Of a stretch of DNA of 25,263 nucleotides, positions 15,923 to 22,603 are shown in pieces. The stretch is from IMG/VR virus record IMGVR_UViG_3300025853_008353, positions 1 to 25,263 of that record; one strand, written 5' to 3'. The notes below the pieces were generated by a model. It was not told the DNA's origin. It made no database searches and was given only the letters and a program-made list of their open reading frames with translations. Position 1 is the stretch's first letter; each line of letters begins with the position of its first letter. This DNA comes from a virus. The position numbers were made by a program, and so were the translations under genes.

Positions 15923-16203
15923 TAATAGAATGTCCGCCCAAACAAGATCTAGCACACGAAAGTTTAATATACGAACGTGCCAATGGTGTTGTATATGCTA
16001 GATTTAGAGACGAGCCCAAAAAGACCACATACAACGGGCGTTGGGTAATAGGCGGAGATCCAGAAGCAGTAAACGAGGCTCTAGGCATAGTAAGTTATGA
16101 TCAATGGAAACATTTATTTGCTTTAGCAGATGAATATCCTACACTAAGAAAACAACTTGACAAAACATTAAATCTCTATTATATTATAAAGGATGGAGAC
16201 TAA
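15919..16203 (+). CDS. Unknown 94-aa phage protein
   Basis: 94 aa, soluble and of mixed charge. Notable segments are NGVVYARFRDEPKKTTYNGR, RWVIGGDPEAVNEALGIVSYDQW and a C-terminal helix ending LNLYYIIKDGD. I do not recognise a family. It lies between the UDP-sugar dehydrogenase (4-nt overlap) and kdsA, whose ATG lies 2 nt downstream, so it is part of the same operon. The protein is probably real given the tight packing, but its role in sugar metabolism is not established. Confidence 0.7.
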   Translation: MIIECPPKQDLAHESLIYERANGVVYARFRDEPKKTTYNGRWVIGGDPEAVNEALGIVSYDQWKHLFALADEYPTLRKQLDKTLNLYYIIKDGD

Positions 16204-16204
16204 C

Positions 16205-16975
16205 ATGAGAATTATTGCTGGACCGTGTCAACACGAGTCACTAGAACAAAGTTTAGAAATTGCCACAGAGTGTAAACGTGTATGTGATTTGTTTGATATT
16301 GAATATTATTTCAAAGCAAGTTATGACAAAGCAAATCGCACCAGTATGTCTGGTAAGCGTGGTGTAGGTATTGATGACACACTGCCTGACTTTCAAAAGA
16401 TTAGAGACGCTGGTTTTAAAATATTAACCGATGTTCACACTGTAGGACAAATAAGTAGATGTAAAGGCGTAGTAGATGTATTACAGATACCTGCTTTCTT
16501 GTGTAGACAAACTGATTTAATTGTAGAAGCATGTAAGTCCAATTGTATTGTCAACATTAAAAAAGGACAATTCCTAGCACCTTGGGATGTCAAAGGCATA
16601 CTAAGTAAAACTGAAGGCGCTCGAGAAGTTTGGATCACAGAGAGAGGAACTAGTTTTGGATATAATACTTTGGTCACTGATTTTACTGGCATCCAGTATA
16701 TGCGTGACAATTTTCCTGTTCCTGTGGTATTTGACGTCACACACTCAGTCCAGAAGCCAGGAGGCCAAGGTGACAGTAGTGGTGGGAATAGGGATTATGT
16801 TCCAGCTCTTGCTCGTGCTGCTGCTGGCATGGGCGTTGATAACTTTTTCTTAGAAGTTCATCCTGATCCAGATAACGCACCTAGTGATGGACCTAACATG
16901 CTACGACTAGAAGACTTTGCCGAAACAGTTCGTCAACTATATCAAATAAATCTAACTGTAAGGAGTTTTCGGTGA
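16205..16975 (+). CDS. kdsA: Kdo-8-phosphate synthase, metal-dependent type
   Basis: Condenses phosphoenolpyruvate with arabinose-5-phosphate to Kdo-8-phosphate. 256 aa from the ATG at 16205, chosen because GGAG at 16195-16198 has the right spacing; an ATG at 16193 does not. Family motifs in order: IAGPCQHES (4-12), FKASYDKANRTS, TDVH, LQIPAFLCRQTDL, VNIKKGQFLAPWD, ERGTSFGYNTLVTD, VVFDVTHSVQKPGG and LEVHPDPDNAPSDGPN. Cys8 in AGPC marks the metal-dependent class (as in Aquifex aeolicus) rather than the E. coli class with Asn. The enzyme looks complete and active. It forms a pair with the CMP-Kdo synthetase that follows. Confidence 0.95.
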   Translation: MRIIAGPCQHESLEQSLEIATECKRVCDLFDIEYYFKASYDKANRTSMSGKRGVGIDDTLPDFQKIRDAGFKILTDVHTVGQISRCKGVVDVLQIPAFLCRQTDLIVEACKSNCIVNIKKGQFLAPWDVKGILSKTEGAREVWITERGTSFGYNTLVTDFTGIQYMRDNFPVPVVFDVTHSVQKPGGQGDSSGGNRDYVPALARAAAGMGVDNFFLEVHPDPDNAPSDGPNMLRLEDFAETVRQLYQINLTVRSFR

Positions 16976-17640
16976 CCACAGCAATACTAATACCCGCTAG
17001 ACTTAATGCCACAAGATTACCACGTAAAATGCTTTGCCCACTCAACGGTGTGCCATTGATTCAACGGGTGTATGACAGATGTGTTGAGACTGGATTGGAT
17101 ACATATGTATTGGCTGACAGCGAAGAAGTAATGGCATTGTTTGGTGATCGTGCTATAATGACAGACTACAGACTGGCAAATGGCACCGACAGGTGTATGA
17201 GTGTTATTGATGAAGTTTTACAATATGATAGATATATAAATGTGCAAGGCGATATGCCTGACATTACACCTGAAATTATCCGTGCTGTAGAAGGCGCATT
17301 ACAGCACAGCGATGTAGCAACTGCTTATACACCAATGGATTTTAACTTGCGAAATGATCCAAACAGTGTTAAAATGATACACAGCAGAGGTAGAGCGCAT
17401 TGGTTCTTACGTGCTAGTTTAGAATATGGAGATCATCATTTGGGTGTATACGGATATAACAGAGAGTCAAAGATTGTTTATACAACAAGCACAAAGTTTC
17501 CAGAAGAAGATATTGAAAAACTAGAACAATTGCGTTGGATACAAAACGGACAAAAAATTGGTGTAGTAGAAGTAGAGTTTGATGGCATCGAAATCAACTC
17601 TCCAGAAGATGTAGTGAAGTGGCACAAACAAAATGCCTAA
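16972..17640 (+). CDS. kdsB: CMP-Kdo synthetase-like cytidylyltransferase
   Basis: Activates Kdo (or a related 2-keto sugar acid) with CTP to the CMP-sugar used by Kdo transferases. 222 aa, slightly short against about 250 in E. coli. IPARLNATRLPRKML (about 6-20) is the nucleotide-binding motif, NGTDRCMSVI the sugar-binding block, and NVQGDMPDITPEII the metal-binding strand; cellular enzymes have QGDEP, so the Glu is Met here. EINSPEDVVKW near the end replaces the usual VDTPEDL. The start is GTG at 16972 with AAGGAG at 16960-16965, overlapping the kdsA stop. The replaced residues could mean altered specificity. Confidence 0.87.
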   Translation: MTTAILIPARLNATRLPRKMLCPLNGVPLIQRVYDRCVETGLDTYVLADSEEVMALFGDRAIMTDYRLANGTDRCMSVIDEVLQYDRYINVQGDMPDITPEIIRAVEGALQHSDVATAYTPMDFNLRNDPNSVKMIHSRGRAHWFLRASLEYGDHHLGVYGYNRESKIVYTTSTKFPEEDIEKLEQLRWIQNGQKIGVVEVEFDGIEINSPEDVVKWHKQNA

Positions 17641-18103
17641 CAAAGAATTAGACTTATTCAAAGAACTTATCCCAAGCATTGACATGGGCTTCAAAGAACT
17701 GTATGATGCTGCCGGCGAAGATGGCAAGAAAGATATCAAAGGCGATTTGTGGAATCTCAATCGTTATATCAGCAGTGTTAAAGGCAACTATGAAAAAACT
17801 GCACTTGCAGTGTTTAAGATTAATGAATACTACAATAAAAATTGGAATGTGCTAGGCGGCACCAATCATGTTAAACTGCAATGGCAACTATTATGTGTTG
17901 CTGGCAAAACAGGAAAGAAACAATTCCATCCTTGGATAGGGTTGAAGAAAAAGAAAGACGACAGCAGTAAAGCCGTAAAACTGTTGGCACAAATATATCC
18001 AGAAATGAAAATGGATGAGGTAGAAACACTTGCTAGAATATCTACAAAAAAAGAAATCAAAGAGCTTGCTGAGCAACATGGATTTGACAAAGTCGACATC
18101 TAA
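17633..18103 (+). CDS. 62: gp62-like clamp-loader small subunit
   Basis: 156 aa. The order of features fits T4 gp62, the partner of gp44 in loading the sliding clamp: an N-terminal LFKELIPSI, NLNRYISSV where phage gp62 proteins have a VNRALS-like block, then KTGKKQFHPWIGLKKKK corresponding to RGKRYGKWAKL of T4, and a C-terminal SSKAVKLLAQIYPEM helix. The assignment rests on remembered motif order, not an alignment. No gp44 or gp45 gene is nearby; in T4 these genes are adjacent. The ATG overlaps the kdsB stop by 8 nt, so this replication gene is read from the sugar operon. Confidence 0.6.
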   Translation: MPNKELDLFKELIPSIDMGFKELYDAAGEDGKKDIKGDLWNLNRYISSVKGNYEKTALAVFKINEYYNKNWNVLGGTNHVKLQWQLLCVAGKTGKKQFHPWIGLKKKKDDSSKAVKLLAQIYPEMKMDEVETLARISTKKEIKELAEQHGFDKVDI

Positions 18104-18773
18104 ACACACATGCGAATACTGTGGAAAAAGTTATGTAAAAGAAAGCACACTGTTAGCTCACGTATGTGAGCCTAAGAGACGTTGGCTGCAAAAAGATGAA
18201 AAACCAACACAGGTAGGTTTTTATGCATTCCAAAGATTTTATAAATTAAGTGCAGGACACAAAAATGAAAAAACATATGAAGACTTTGTTAAATCATCCT
18301 TCTACAATGCCTTTGTTAAGTTTGGTAGTTTTGTTAATAATGTGCGTCCTCTGTATCCTGACAAGTATATTGATTACGTAGTTACAAGTAATGTTAAACT
18401 CGATCACTGGTGTCGAAACGAGTTGTATGAATCTTATGCAATAAATTTAATACGCAAAGAAGGAGTTGAAACAGCACTAGAACGTAGTATTAGCACAATG
18501 GAATCTTGGGCTAAAGAAAAGTCAAGTGTATACAATCATTATTTTTCATATGTAAGTAGTAATAGATTAACATGGGATATTAAAGATGGAAAAATATCAC
18601 CGTGGCTTGTTTTAAATTGTAAAAGCGGAAAACAAGCACTTTCTAATTTAAATGAAGAACAATTAACCATGCTTGGAAGTGTGTTAGATCCAAGTCATTG
18701 GGCTATGCGTTTTAAAAGACAATCTAAAGATGTAGAACTTGTAAAAACAATAGCTGCGAAGGCACAGCTATGA
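18078..18773 (+). CDS. Zinc-finger phage protein
   Basis: 231 aa from the ATG at 18078, chosen because the zinc finger begins just after it; an upstream in-frame ATG at 18030 lies deep in the previous gene. The finger has C12, C15, H28 and C30 in KHTCEYCGKSYVKESTLLAH. It continues with a basic segment (EPKRRW), then FYAFQRFYKLSAGH, FVKSSFYNAFVKFGSFV and a C-terminal KISPWLVLNCKSGKQAL. This layout matches a conserved unknown family of marine T4-like phages as I remember it. DNA or RNA binding is inferred from the finger. It overlaps the gp62-like gene by 26 nt. Confidence 0.78.
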   Translation: MDLTKSTSKHTCEYCGKSYVKESTLLAHVCEPKRRWLQKDEKPTQVGFYAFQRFYKLSAGHKNEKTYEDFVKSSFYNAFVKFGSFVNNVRPLYPDKYIDYVVTSNVKLDHWCRNELYESYAINLIRKEGVETALERSISTMESWAKEKSSVYNHYFSYVSSNRLTWDIKDGKISPWLVLNCKSGKQALSNLNEEQLTMLGSVLDPSHWAMRFKRQSKDVELVKTIAAKAQL

Positions 18774-19372
18774 ATTTACCTATCACAACTCGTCAAGAAA
18801 TATTAGAAGCTAAAAAACAAATTTGGTTTAATTTTTACAGAATAAGCTCATACAATTTTTATAAAAAGTTTCATCATTTAGTAGTTCAAAATAGATGGAA
18901 CAATCTGATCGAAAAAACCTTTAATAACACAGATGCAATTATTGTAGATACCCATCACAAGTCTTGGGTTGATTTATTTTTGATGCTTTACGTAGATAAA
19001 AAAATAGAGGATCCTATATGTTTGTTTAGAAAAGAAAATTATATGCAACTGGAACCTGGAATAAAAAGACTATTATGTATTCCTTATATGCCAGAACAAA
19101 AACTTAATTACGTTATTTTTAAAGACAACAGAGTAGAAAATCAACTGTTATGGTTAAGCTATGATGTGGAATTGCAAATATTAGTAAATGAAAATATACC
19201 AGCGCATTTTAAAAACAAATACTATGCATCTCGTTGTCAAAGTTTGTATGAAAATAAAAGTGTTCGTGTTGAAAAAATAAAAGACGGTGTATATATAAAT
19301 GGTCGAAAAACTTTTGCTTTAATACAAGATCAATGGAAAATATGTTTGCCTAACTTGATGGAGGAAAAATGA
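18770..19372 (+). CDS. Unknown 200-aa protein
   Basis: I do not recognise it. 200 aa, rich in aromatic residues and Lys. The N-terminal helix region contains FNFYRISSYNFYKKFHHLVV, followed by a strand-like AIIVDTHHKSWVDLFLMLYV. The C-terminus has short beta-hairpin-like segments (VRVEKIKDGVYINGRK). The DTHHKSW block with its Asp and two His might bind a metal, but no known motif fits. ATGA overlap with the zinc-finger gene; the next gene follows with a 4-nt overlap. Confidence 0.68.
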   Translation: MNLPITTRQEILEAKKQIWFNFYRISSYNFYKKFHHLVVQNRWNNLIEKTFNNTDAIIVDTHHKSWVDLFLMLYVDKKIEDPICLFRKENYMQLEPGIKRLLCIPYMPEQKLNYVIFKDNRVENQLLWLSYDVELQILVNENIPAHFKNKYYASRCQSLYENKSVRVEKIKDGVYINGRKTFALIQDQWKICLPNLMEEK

Positions 19373-19794
19373 AAATATTAGTTTTTGGTTTACCAGGGAG
19401 TGGTAAAACTACCCTTGCTAAACCGTTTGCAGAACTTATAGGCGGTGTGCATATCAATGCCGATGAAATACGCAGTCATTATGCAGACTGGGATTTTACA
19501 CCAGAAGGACGGATGCGCCAAGCGTGGCGTATGCGTTACCTAGCAGACGGTGTTGTGCGGGCAGGAAAGATTGCTGTTGCTGATTTTGTTGCGCCCACAG
19601 ATCAAGCACGTATGGAATTCAATGCTGACTTTACTGTATGGATGGACACAATCAAAGAAGGTAGATTTGAAGATACAAACAAAATGTTTGTAGCACCTGC
19701 TCATTGTGATTATCACGTAGAAGATTGGTTTAACGATACACACGAACAACTTTTGCCTGTTGTGAAAAGATGGATGGAAAGAAATAATGTTTGA
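19369..19794 (+). CDS. Adenylylsulfate-kinase-like P-loop protein
   Basis: 141 aa. Walker A is GLPGSGKT (7-14). NADEIRSHYADWDFTPEGR (31-49) corresponds to the APS-binding DGDNVR block of CysC, and GKIAVADFVAPTDQARMEF (about 67-85) to the IVAFISPYREDR block. APS kinase phosphorylates adenylylsulfate to PAPS, the sulfate donor. This protein is shorter than CysC (about 200 aa) and could phosphorylate another small substrate. GGAGG about 6 nt before the ATG supports the start. It overlaps a nucleotidyltransferase gene by 8 nt, and the pair likely acts together. Confidence 0.78.
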   Translation: MKILVFGLPGSGKTTLAKPFAELIGGVHINADEIRSHYADWDFTPEGRMRQAWRMRYLADGVVRAGKIAVADFVAPTDQARMEFNADFTVWMDTIKEGRFEDTNKMFVAPAHCDYHVEDWFNDTHEQLLPVVKRWMERNNV

Positions 19795-20194
19795 TAGATT
19801 TAAACCTACTACACAAATGCTTGGACGTTGGCAACCTTGGCATCCAGGTCATACAGAACTATTCAAACGTGCTCTAGCAGAAACAGGACAAGTTTGTATT
19901 ATGATTAGAACTGTTCCACAAGATCAAGATGCCTCAGGTGGACGAACTATGATACAAGACGATAACCCATTTATTGTTACAGATGTCGAAGAAAATATCA
20001 AAAAAGAATTACAAAAAGAGGGCTTTACATACGGCAAAGAATATGTTATTATGATAGTGCCCAATATTGTTGATATCAGTTATGGTAGAGGTGTTGGTTA
20101 TACTTTTACCGAACATAACTTAGGCCAAGAAATACACAACATAAGTGCAACAAAAATCCGTGCAGAAATGAGGCGCAATGGAGAATTGGATTAA
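19787..20194 (+). CDS. Nucleotidyltransferase of the HxGH (cytidylyl/adenylyl) family
   Basis: 135 aa. GRWQPWHPGHTELFKRAL (13-30) holds the HxGH motif at 19-22. HNISATKIRAEMRRNG near the C-terminus is the second motif (ISxTKIR). This pattern is shared by adenylyl- and cytidylyltransferases such as NMN adenylyltransferase, FAD synthetase and glycerol-phosphate cytidylyltransferase. Next to an APS-kinase-like protein it could form a small activated-nucleotide pathway. It is only distantly related to the HxGH domain at 4230. ATG overlaps the previous gene by 8 nt and the next by 17 nt. Confidence 0.8.
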   Translation: MFDRFKPTTQMLGRWQPWHPGHTELFKRALAETGQVCIMIRTVPQDQDASGGRTMIQDDNPFIVTDVEENIKKELQKEGFTYGKEYVIMIVPNIVDISYGRGVGYTFTEHNLGQEIHNISATKIRAEMRRNGELD

Positions 20195-20468
20195 ATATAT
20201 TGTAAACTTTTGTAAAGAAAGTTATAGACTATCACCTGTTGCATTTTATTGTGAAATGGCAGAAACAACAATATTAATTGCAGCAAGTGCTGTTTTAACA
20301 TTTACAGTTTTAGATCCTGCTACTGAGATTTTTATTCCAATGTATTTGTTAGGAAGTATACTTGGAGTTATTAGCACTGTGATTCGTAAAGCAGCATTTG
20401 CAATAGTATTGTGTGCTTGGTTTGTTGTTATGAACAGTATTGCAATGATACAGTTATTTTTAATTTAG
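20178..20468 (+). CDS. Small membrane protein, unknown
   Basis: 96 aa with two or three membrane segments: about 30-48 (TTILIAASAVLTFTVL), 52-69 (FIPMYLLGSILGVISTVI) and 73-95. The N-terminus is polar with a few Lys residues. It probably inserts in the host inner membrane. The function is not known. It starts inside the end of the nucleotidyltransferase gene and ends 7 nt before the mini-DnaE gene. Confidence 0.7.
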   Translation: MENWIKYIVNFCKESYRLSPVAFYCEMAETTILIAASAVLTFTVLDPATEIFIPMYLLGSILGVISTVIRKAAFAIVLCAWFVVMNSIAMIQLFLI

Positions 20469-20475
20469 GAATGAT

Positions 20476-21036
20476 ATGCCAGATATTGATATAGACTTTG
20501 CTGATCGCAGTGTTATATTAGAAAAAATACCTCATCGTGTAGCAAAACTAGATACAGGTAAAAAACACAACACTGGTGTATATGTCACAGAGTGTCCTCA
20601 TAATCCTGTGGACAATTTAGCTACTATTGATTACAAAACAGCAGAAGACAGAGGCTATTTCAAACTTGACTTTTTGAATGTAAGTATCTACAATGATGTT
20701 AAAGATGAACAACACCTAACCAAACTAATGGAAAAGGAACCACAATGGGACTTACTGGAGCACGACGATTTTACCAACTTGCTGTTTCACGTCAGCGGAC
20801 ATGGGGAGATACTAAGAAAGCTCAAGCCGATATCGGTGGAACAACTAGCAGCAGTGTTAGCGATAATACGGCCTGCGAAGAGGCATCTTGTCAACGAAAC
20901 ATGGCAAACGATCGAAACAGAAGTATGGAAAAAGCCAGAGGATAATAGTTACTACTTTAAAAAAGCACATGCAGTTGCATATGCTGTAAGTGTTGTAGTT
21001 CATATGAATTTAATTTGTGAACAATTTACTGCTTAA
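20476..21036 (+). CDS. Miniature DnaE-like protein (C-family polymerase palm fragment)
   Basis: 186 aa. It starts at the first catalytic motif of bacterial DNA polymerase III alpha: PDIDIDFADR (2-11), with the Asp pair. KHNTGVYVTECPHNPVDNLA (30-49) matches KHAGGVVIAPTKITDFAPL of E. coli DnaE. GYFKLDFLNV (60-69) matches LVKFDFLGL, carrying the third catalytic Asp (D65). HGEILRKLKPISVEQLAAVL followed by IIRPAKRHL (109-138) matches [20 protein letters not shown] followed by LFRPGP. YYFKKAHAVAYAVS (159-172) matches GFNKSHSAAYALVS. Lacking are the PHP domain, the stretch between the first and second motifs, most of the fingers, and the C-terminal clamp- and tau-binding regions. The ATG has AGGA 6 nt upstream, and the frame is intact. 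Confidence 0.75.
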   Translation: MPDIDIDFADRSVILEKIPHRVAKLDTGKKHNTGVYVTECPHNPVDNLATIDYKTAEDRGYFKLDFLNVSIYNDVKDEQHLTKLMEKEPQWDLLEHDDFTNLLFHVSGHGEILRKLKPISVEQLAAVLAIIRPAKRHLVNETWQTIETEVWKKPEDNSYYFKKAHAVAYAVSVVVHMNLICEQFTA

Positions 21037-21400
21037 CAGTTTTTTTAATTAGTTGCACACTTTTACGTTTTATTCTTTTTATTGCTAAATTGTTTACATT
21101 TACACATGGTCCAATAACAATTTTAACATTTTTACTGTTCATAGTTAATAAAGAATAATTTAAGTTTTCAATTTCTTTTTTCAAAAATATATTAATTGGA
21201 ATCATTCTGTTGGATTCCCACCACCAGACATCACCTAAATCTAAAAGTAATTTTTTATCATACTCAGTTTTTAAAACTGTATATACAAACATACTTGTAA
21301 CAAATTGATCTTGATTTGAAATTATGCCCACGTATTCTTGTCCGCCATATGCGACTACACTAATATACGGATACTGATCTTCTATTTCTTTTAATAACAT
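21026..21400 (-). CDS. Conserved phage protein with WWWESN motif, leftward
   Basis: 124 aa. It opens with MLLKEIEDQYPYISVVAYGG and contains LLLDLGDVWWWESNRMIPI, then a basic C-terminus (IKRIKRKSVQLIKKTVK). The LGDVWWWESNR-IPINIF block resembles a conserved hypothetical protein of marine T4-like phages as I remember it; the function is unknown. It converges on the mini-DnaE gene with an 11-nt overlap and is divergent from the virion-type gene at 21434. No Shine-Dalgarno sequence is evident before its ATG. Confidence 0.72.
   Translation of the reverse strand: MLLKEIEDQYPYISVVAYGGQEYVGIISNQDQFVTSMFVYTVLKTEYDKKLLLDLGDVWWWESNRMIPINIFLKKEIENLNYSLLTMNSKNVKIVIGPCVNVNNLAIKRIKRKSVQLIKKTVKQ
21028..21046 (+). 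terminator. Possible weak terminator between converging genes
   Basis: ACTG (21028-21031), loop CTTAA, CAGT (21037-21040) and six T (21041-21046), at the end of the mini-DnaE gene and overlapping the end of the leftward gene. The 4-bp stem is short, so this is tentative. Confidence 0.3.
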
Positions 21401-21403
21401 GCC

Positions 21404-21411
21404 GATAAATA
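21404..21411 (+). promoter_or_regulatory. T4-type late promoter-like box GATAAATA
   Basis: The third copy of GATAAATA (7/8 to the T4 late consensus). It lies 22 nt before the ATG of a probable virion gene, where a late promoter is expected, and has no sigma70-like -35 box at the right distance. Confidence 0.6.
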
Positions 21412-21433
21412 CTTATACAAAAAAGGATCCCCA

Positions 21434-22222
21434 ATGCAACTTATTCCTAGATATTTAGTCGAAAACAAAGTAGATGTAATCGCTAACGATTCTGGGTTCA
21501 CCGTGGAGTATAGACCAGTGTATAGTAGACAATTAAAAATTTATAGAGGTATAGATAATACAATTCAGTTTAGATATTTAAACGCAGACCAAAAACCAGT
21601 AAGAGTAACCAACACACCATATATTGTAGTGTTTGATGAAAACAATAGCAAAATATTAGAACGTGCTTGCACAATTCAAGACGATGGAAGCTCTGCCAGT
21701 TTAAAAGGAATGTTTGCTATAACTATTACTGAAAATGATTTATTAAATTTGAATCAACAATATCTACATTACAACATCTATATGTCAGACGGAACAACAA
21801 ACACAGTTACATACGCTGATAGAAATTTTGAAAGTGCTGGAATAATTTATCTTGACGGTGCTGCATATCCTGGCCCTAAGAGTAGTATTGAAATTACTAA
21901 TTTCTACGAAGAAAATAGTGCTTGGTATGCGGGCAGCGATGATGTTAACAAAATTGATGCACAACCAGGATTAAACGGAAATGATGCTTTACATACAATT
22001 GCTGTATACACTAATGCATATATAGGCGATATTGAAATACAAGGCACGTTAGATAACCAAATCACAGGTAATAATAATTGGACAACATTGAATACATTAA
22101 CATTTACAGGCACTGAAACTCAACCTGTTCCTGCTAATCTAAACGGTGTGTTCAGTTACCTACGTCTAAAAGCAACAGCAGATCCTACAAACAAAGTCAC
22201 TAAGGTGCTAATTAGAAATTAA
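21434..22222 (+). CDS. Probable virion structural protein (beta-rich)
   Basis: 262 aa, acidic and rich in Asn/Thr, without Cys-rich or enzymatic motifs. The N-terminal half (RGIDNTIQFRYLNADQKPVR, then IVVFDENN and a KGMFAITITENDLL block) resembles the N-terminal domain of upper-baseplate BppU-like proteins. The C-terminal half (about 175-262) is a separate beta-sandwich (IGDIEIQGTLDNQ, SYLRLKATAD) that recurs in the next protein. AAGGA before the ATG and the late box at 21404 fit a late gene. Whether it belongs to baseplate, neck or fibre cannot be read. Confidence 0.65.
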   Translation: MQLIPRYLVENKVDVIANDSGFTVEYRPVYSRQLKIYRGIDNTIQFRYLNADQKPVRVTNTPYIVVFDENNSKILERACTIQDDGSSASLKGMFAITITENDLLNLNQQYLHYNIYMSDGTTNTVTYADRNFESAGIIYLDGAAYPGPKSSIEITNFYEENSAWYAGSDDVNKIDAQPGLNGNDALHTIAVYTNAYIGDIEIQGTLDNQITGNNNWTTLNTLTFTGTETQPVPANLNGVFSYLRLKATADPTNKVTKVLIRN

Positions 22223-22234
22223 GGTAAATACAGT

Positions 22235-22603
22235 ATGGCCGCAAATAGTGAAACAATATTATCTTTACAATCTCATCCAGGCGACAGCAGTGCGCAAACA
22301 GTGACCGGTGACAAATACAAAGGCGATGGATATTACAGTAGAGCAGATGGGTTGCACACAATACAATACAATCTAAGTGGCGACGGTAAGAGCAATACTT
22401 TTAGAGGCCGTATTGTAATTCAAGCAAGTTTGGCAACCACTCCAGATACAGGTGACTGGTTTGATGTAAGTGCCACGGACCAAACATATACCGGTAGCAG
22501 TGGCAGTTTTATCTATAACTTTACAGGTAATTACGTTTGGGTAAGAGCTTATGTAGAAAATTGGACTGACGGCAATATCGCAAGTATAAAACTTAATCAT
22601 TGA
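22235..22603 (+). CDS. Small beta-sandwich protein related to the preceding C-terminal domain
   Basis: 122 aa. GRIVIQASLATTPDTGDWFD and YVWVRAYVENWTDGNIASIK align in order with DIEIQGTLDNQ...NNWTT and SYLRLKATAD...VTKVLI of the preceding protein, so it is a free-standing copy of that domain. Probably a virion decoration or tail component; this is inference. It is separated by 12 nt, with AAGG at 22221-22224 as a possible ribosome site, and a GGTAAATA (6/8 late-box match) at 22223-22230. Confidence 0.65.
   Translation: MAANSETILSLQSHPGDSSAQTVTGDKYKGDGYYSRADGLHTIQYNLSGDGKSNTFRGRIVIQASLATTPDTGDWFDVSATDQTYTGSSGSFIYNFTGNYVWVRAYVENWTDGNIASIKLNH

Noticed and set aside
20745-20945. 66-codon plus-strand frame inside the mini-DnaE gene
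   Set aside because: It is a by-product of the GC-rich island. Its sequence has no recognisable motif, while the main frame matches DnaE blocks.
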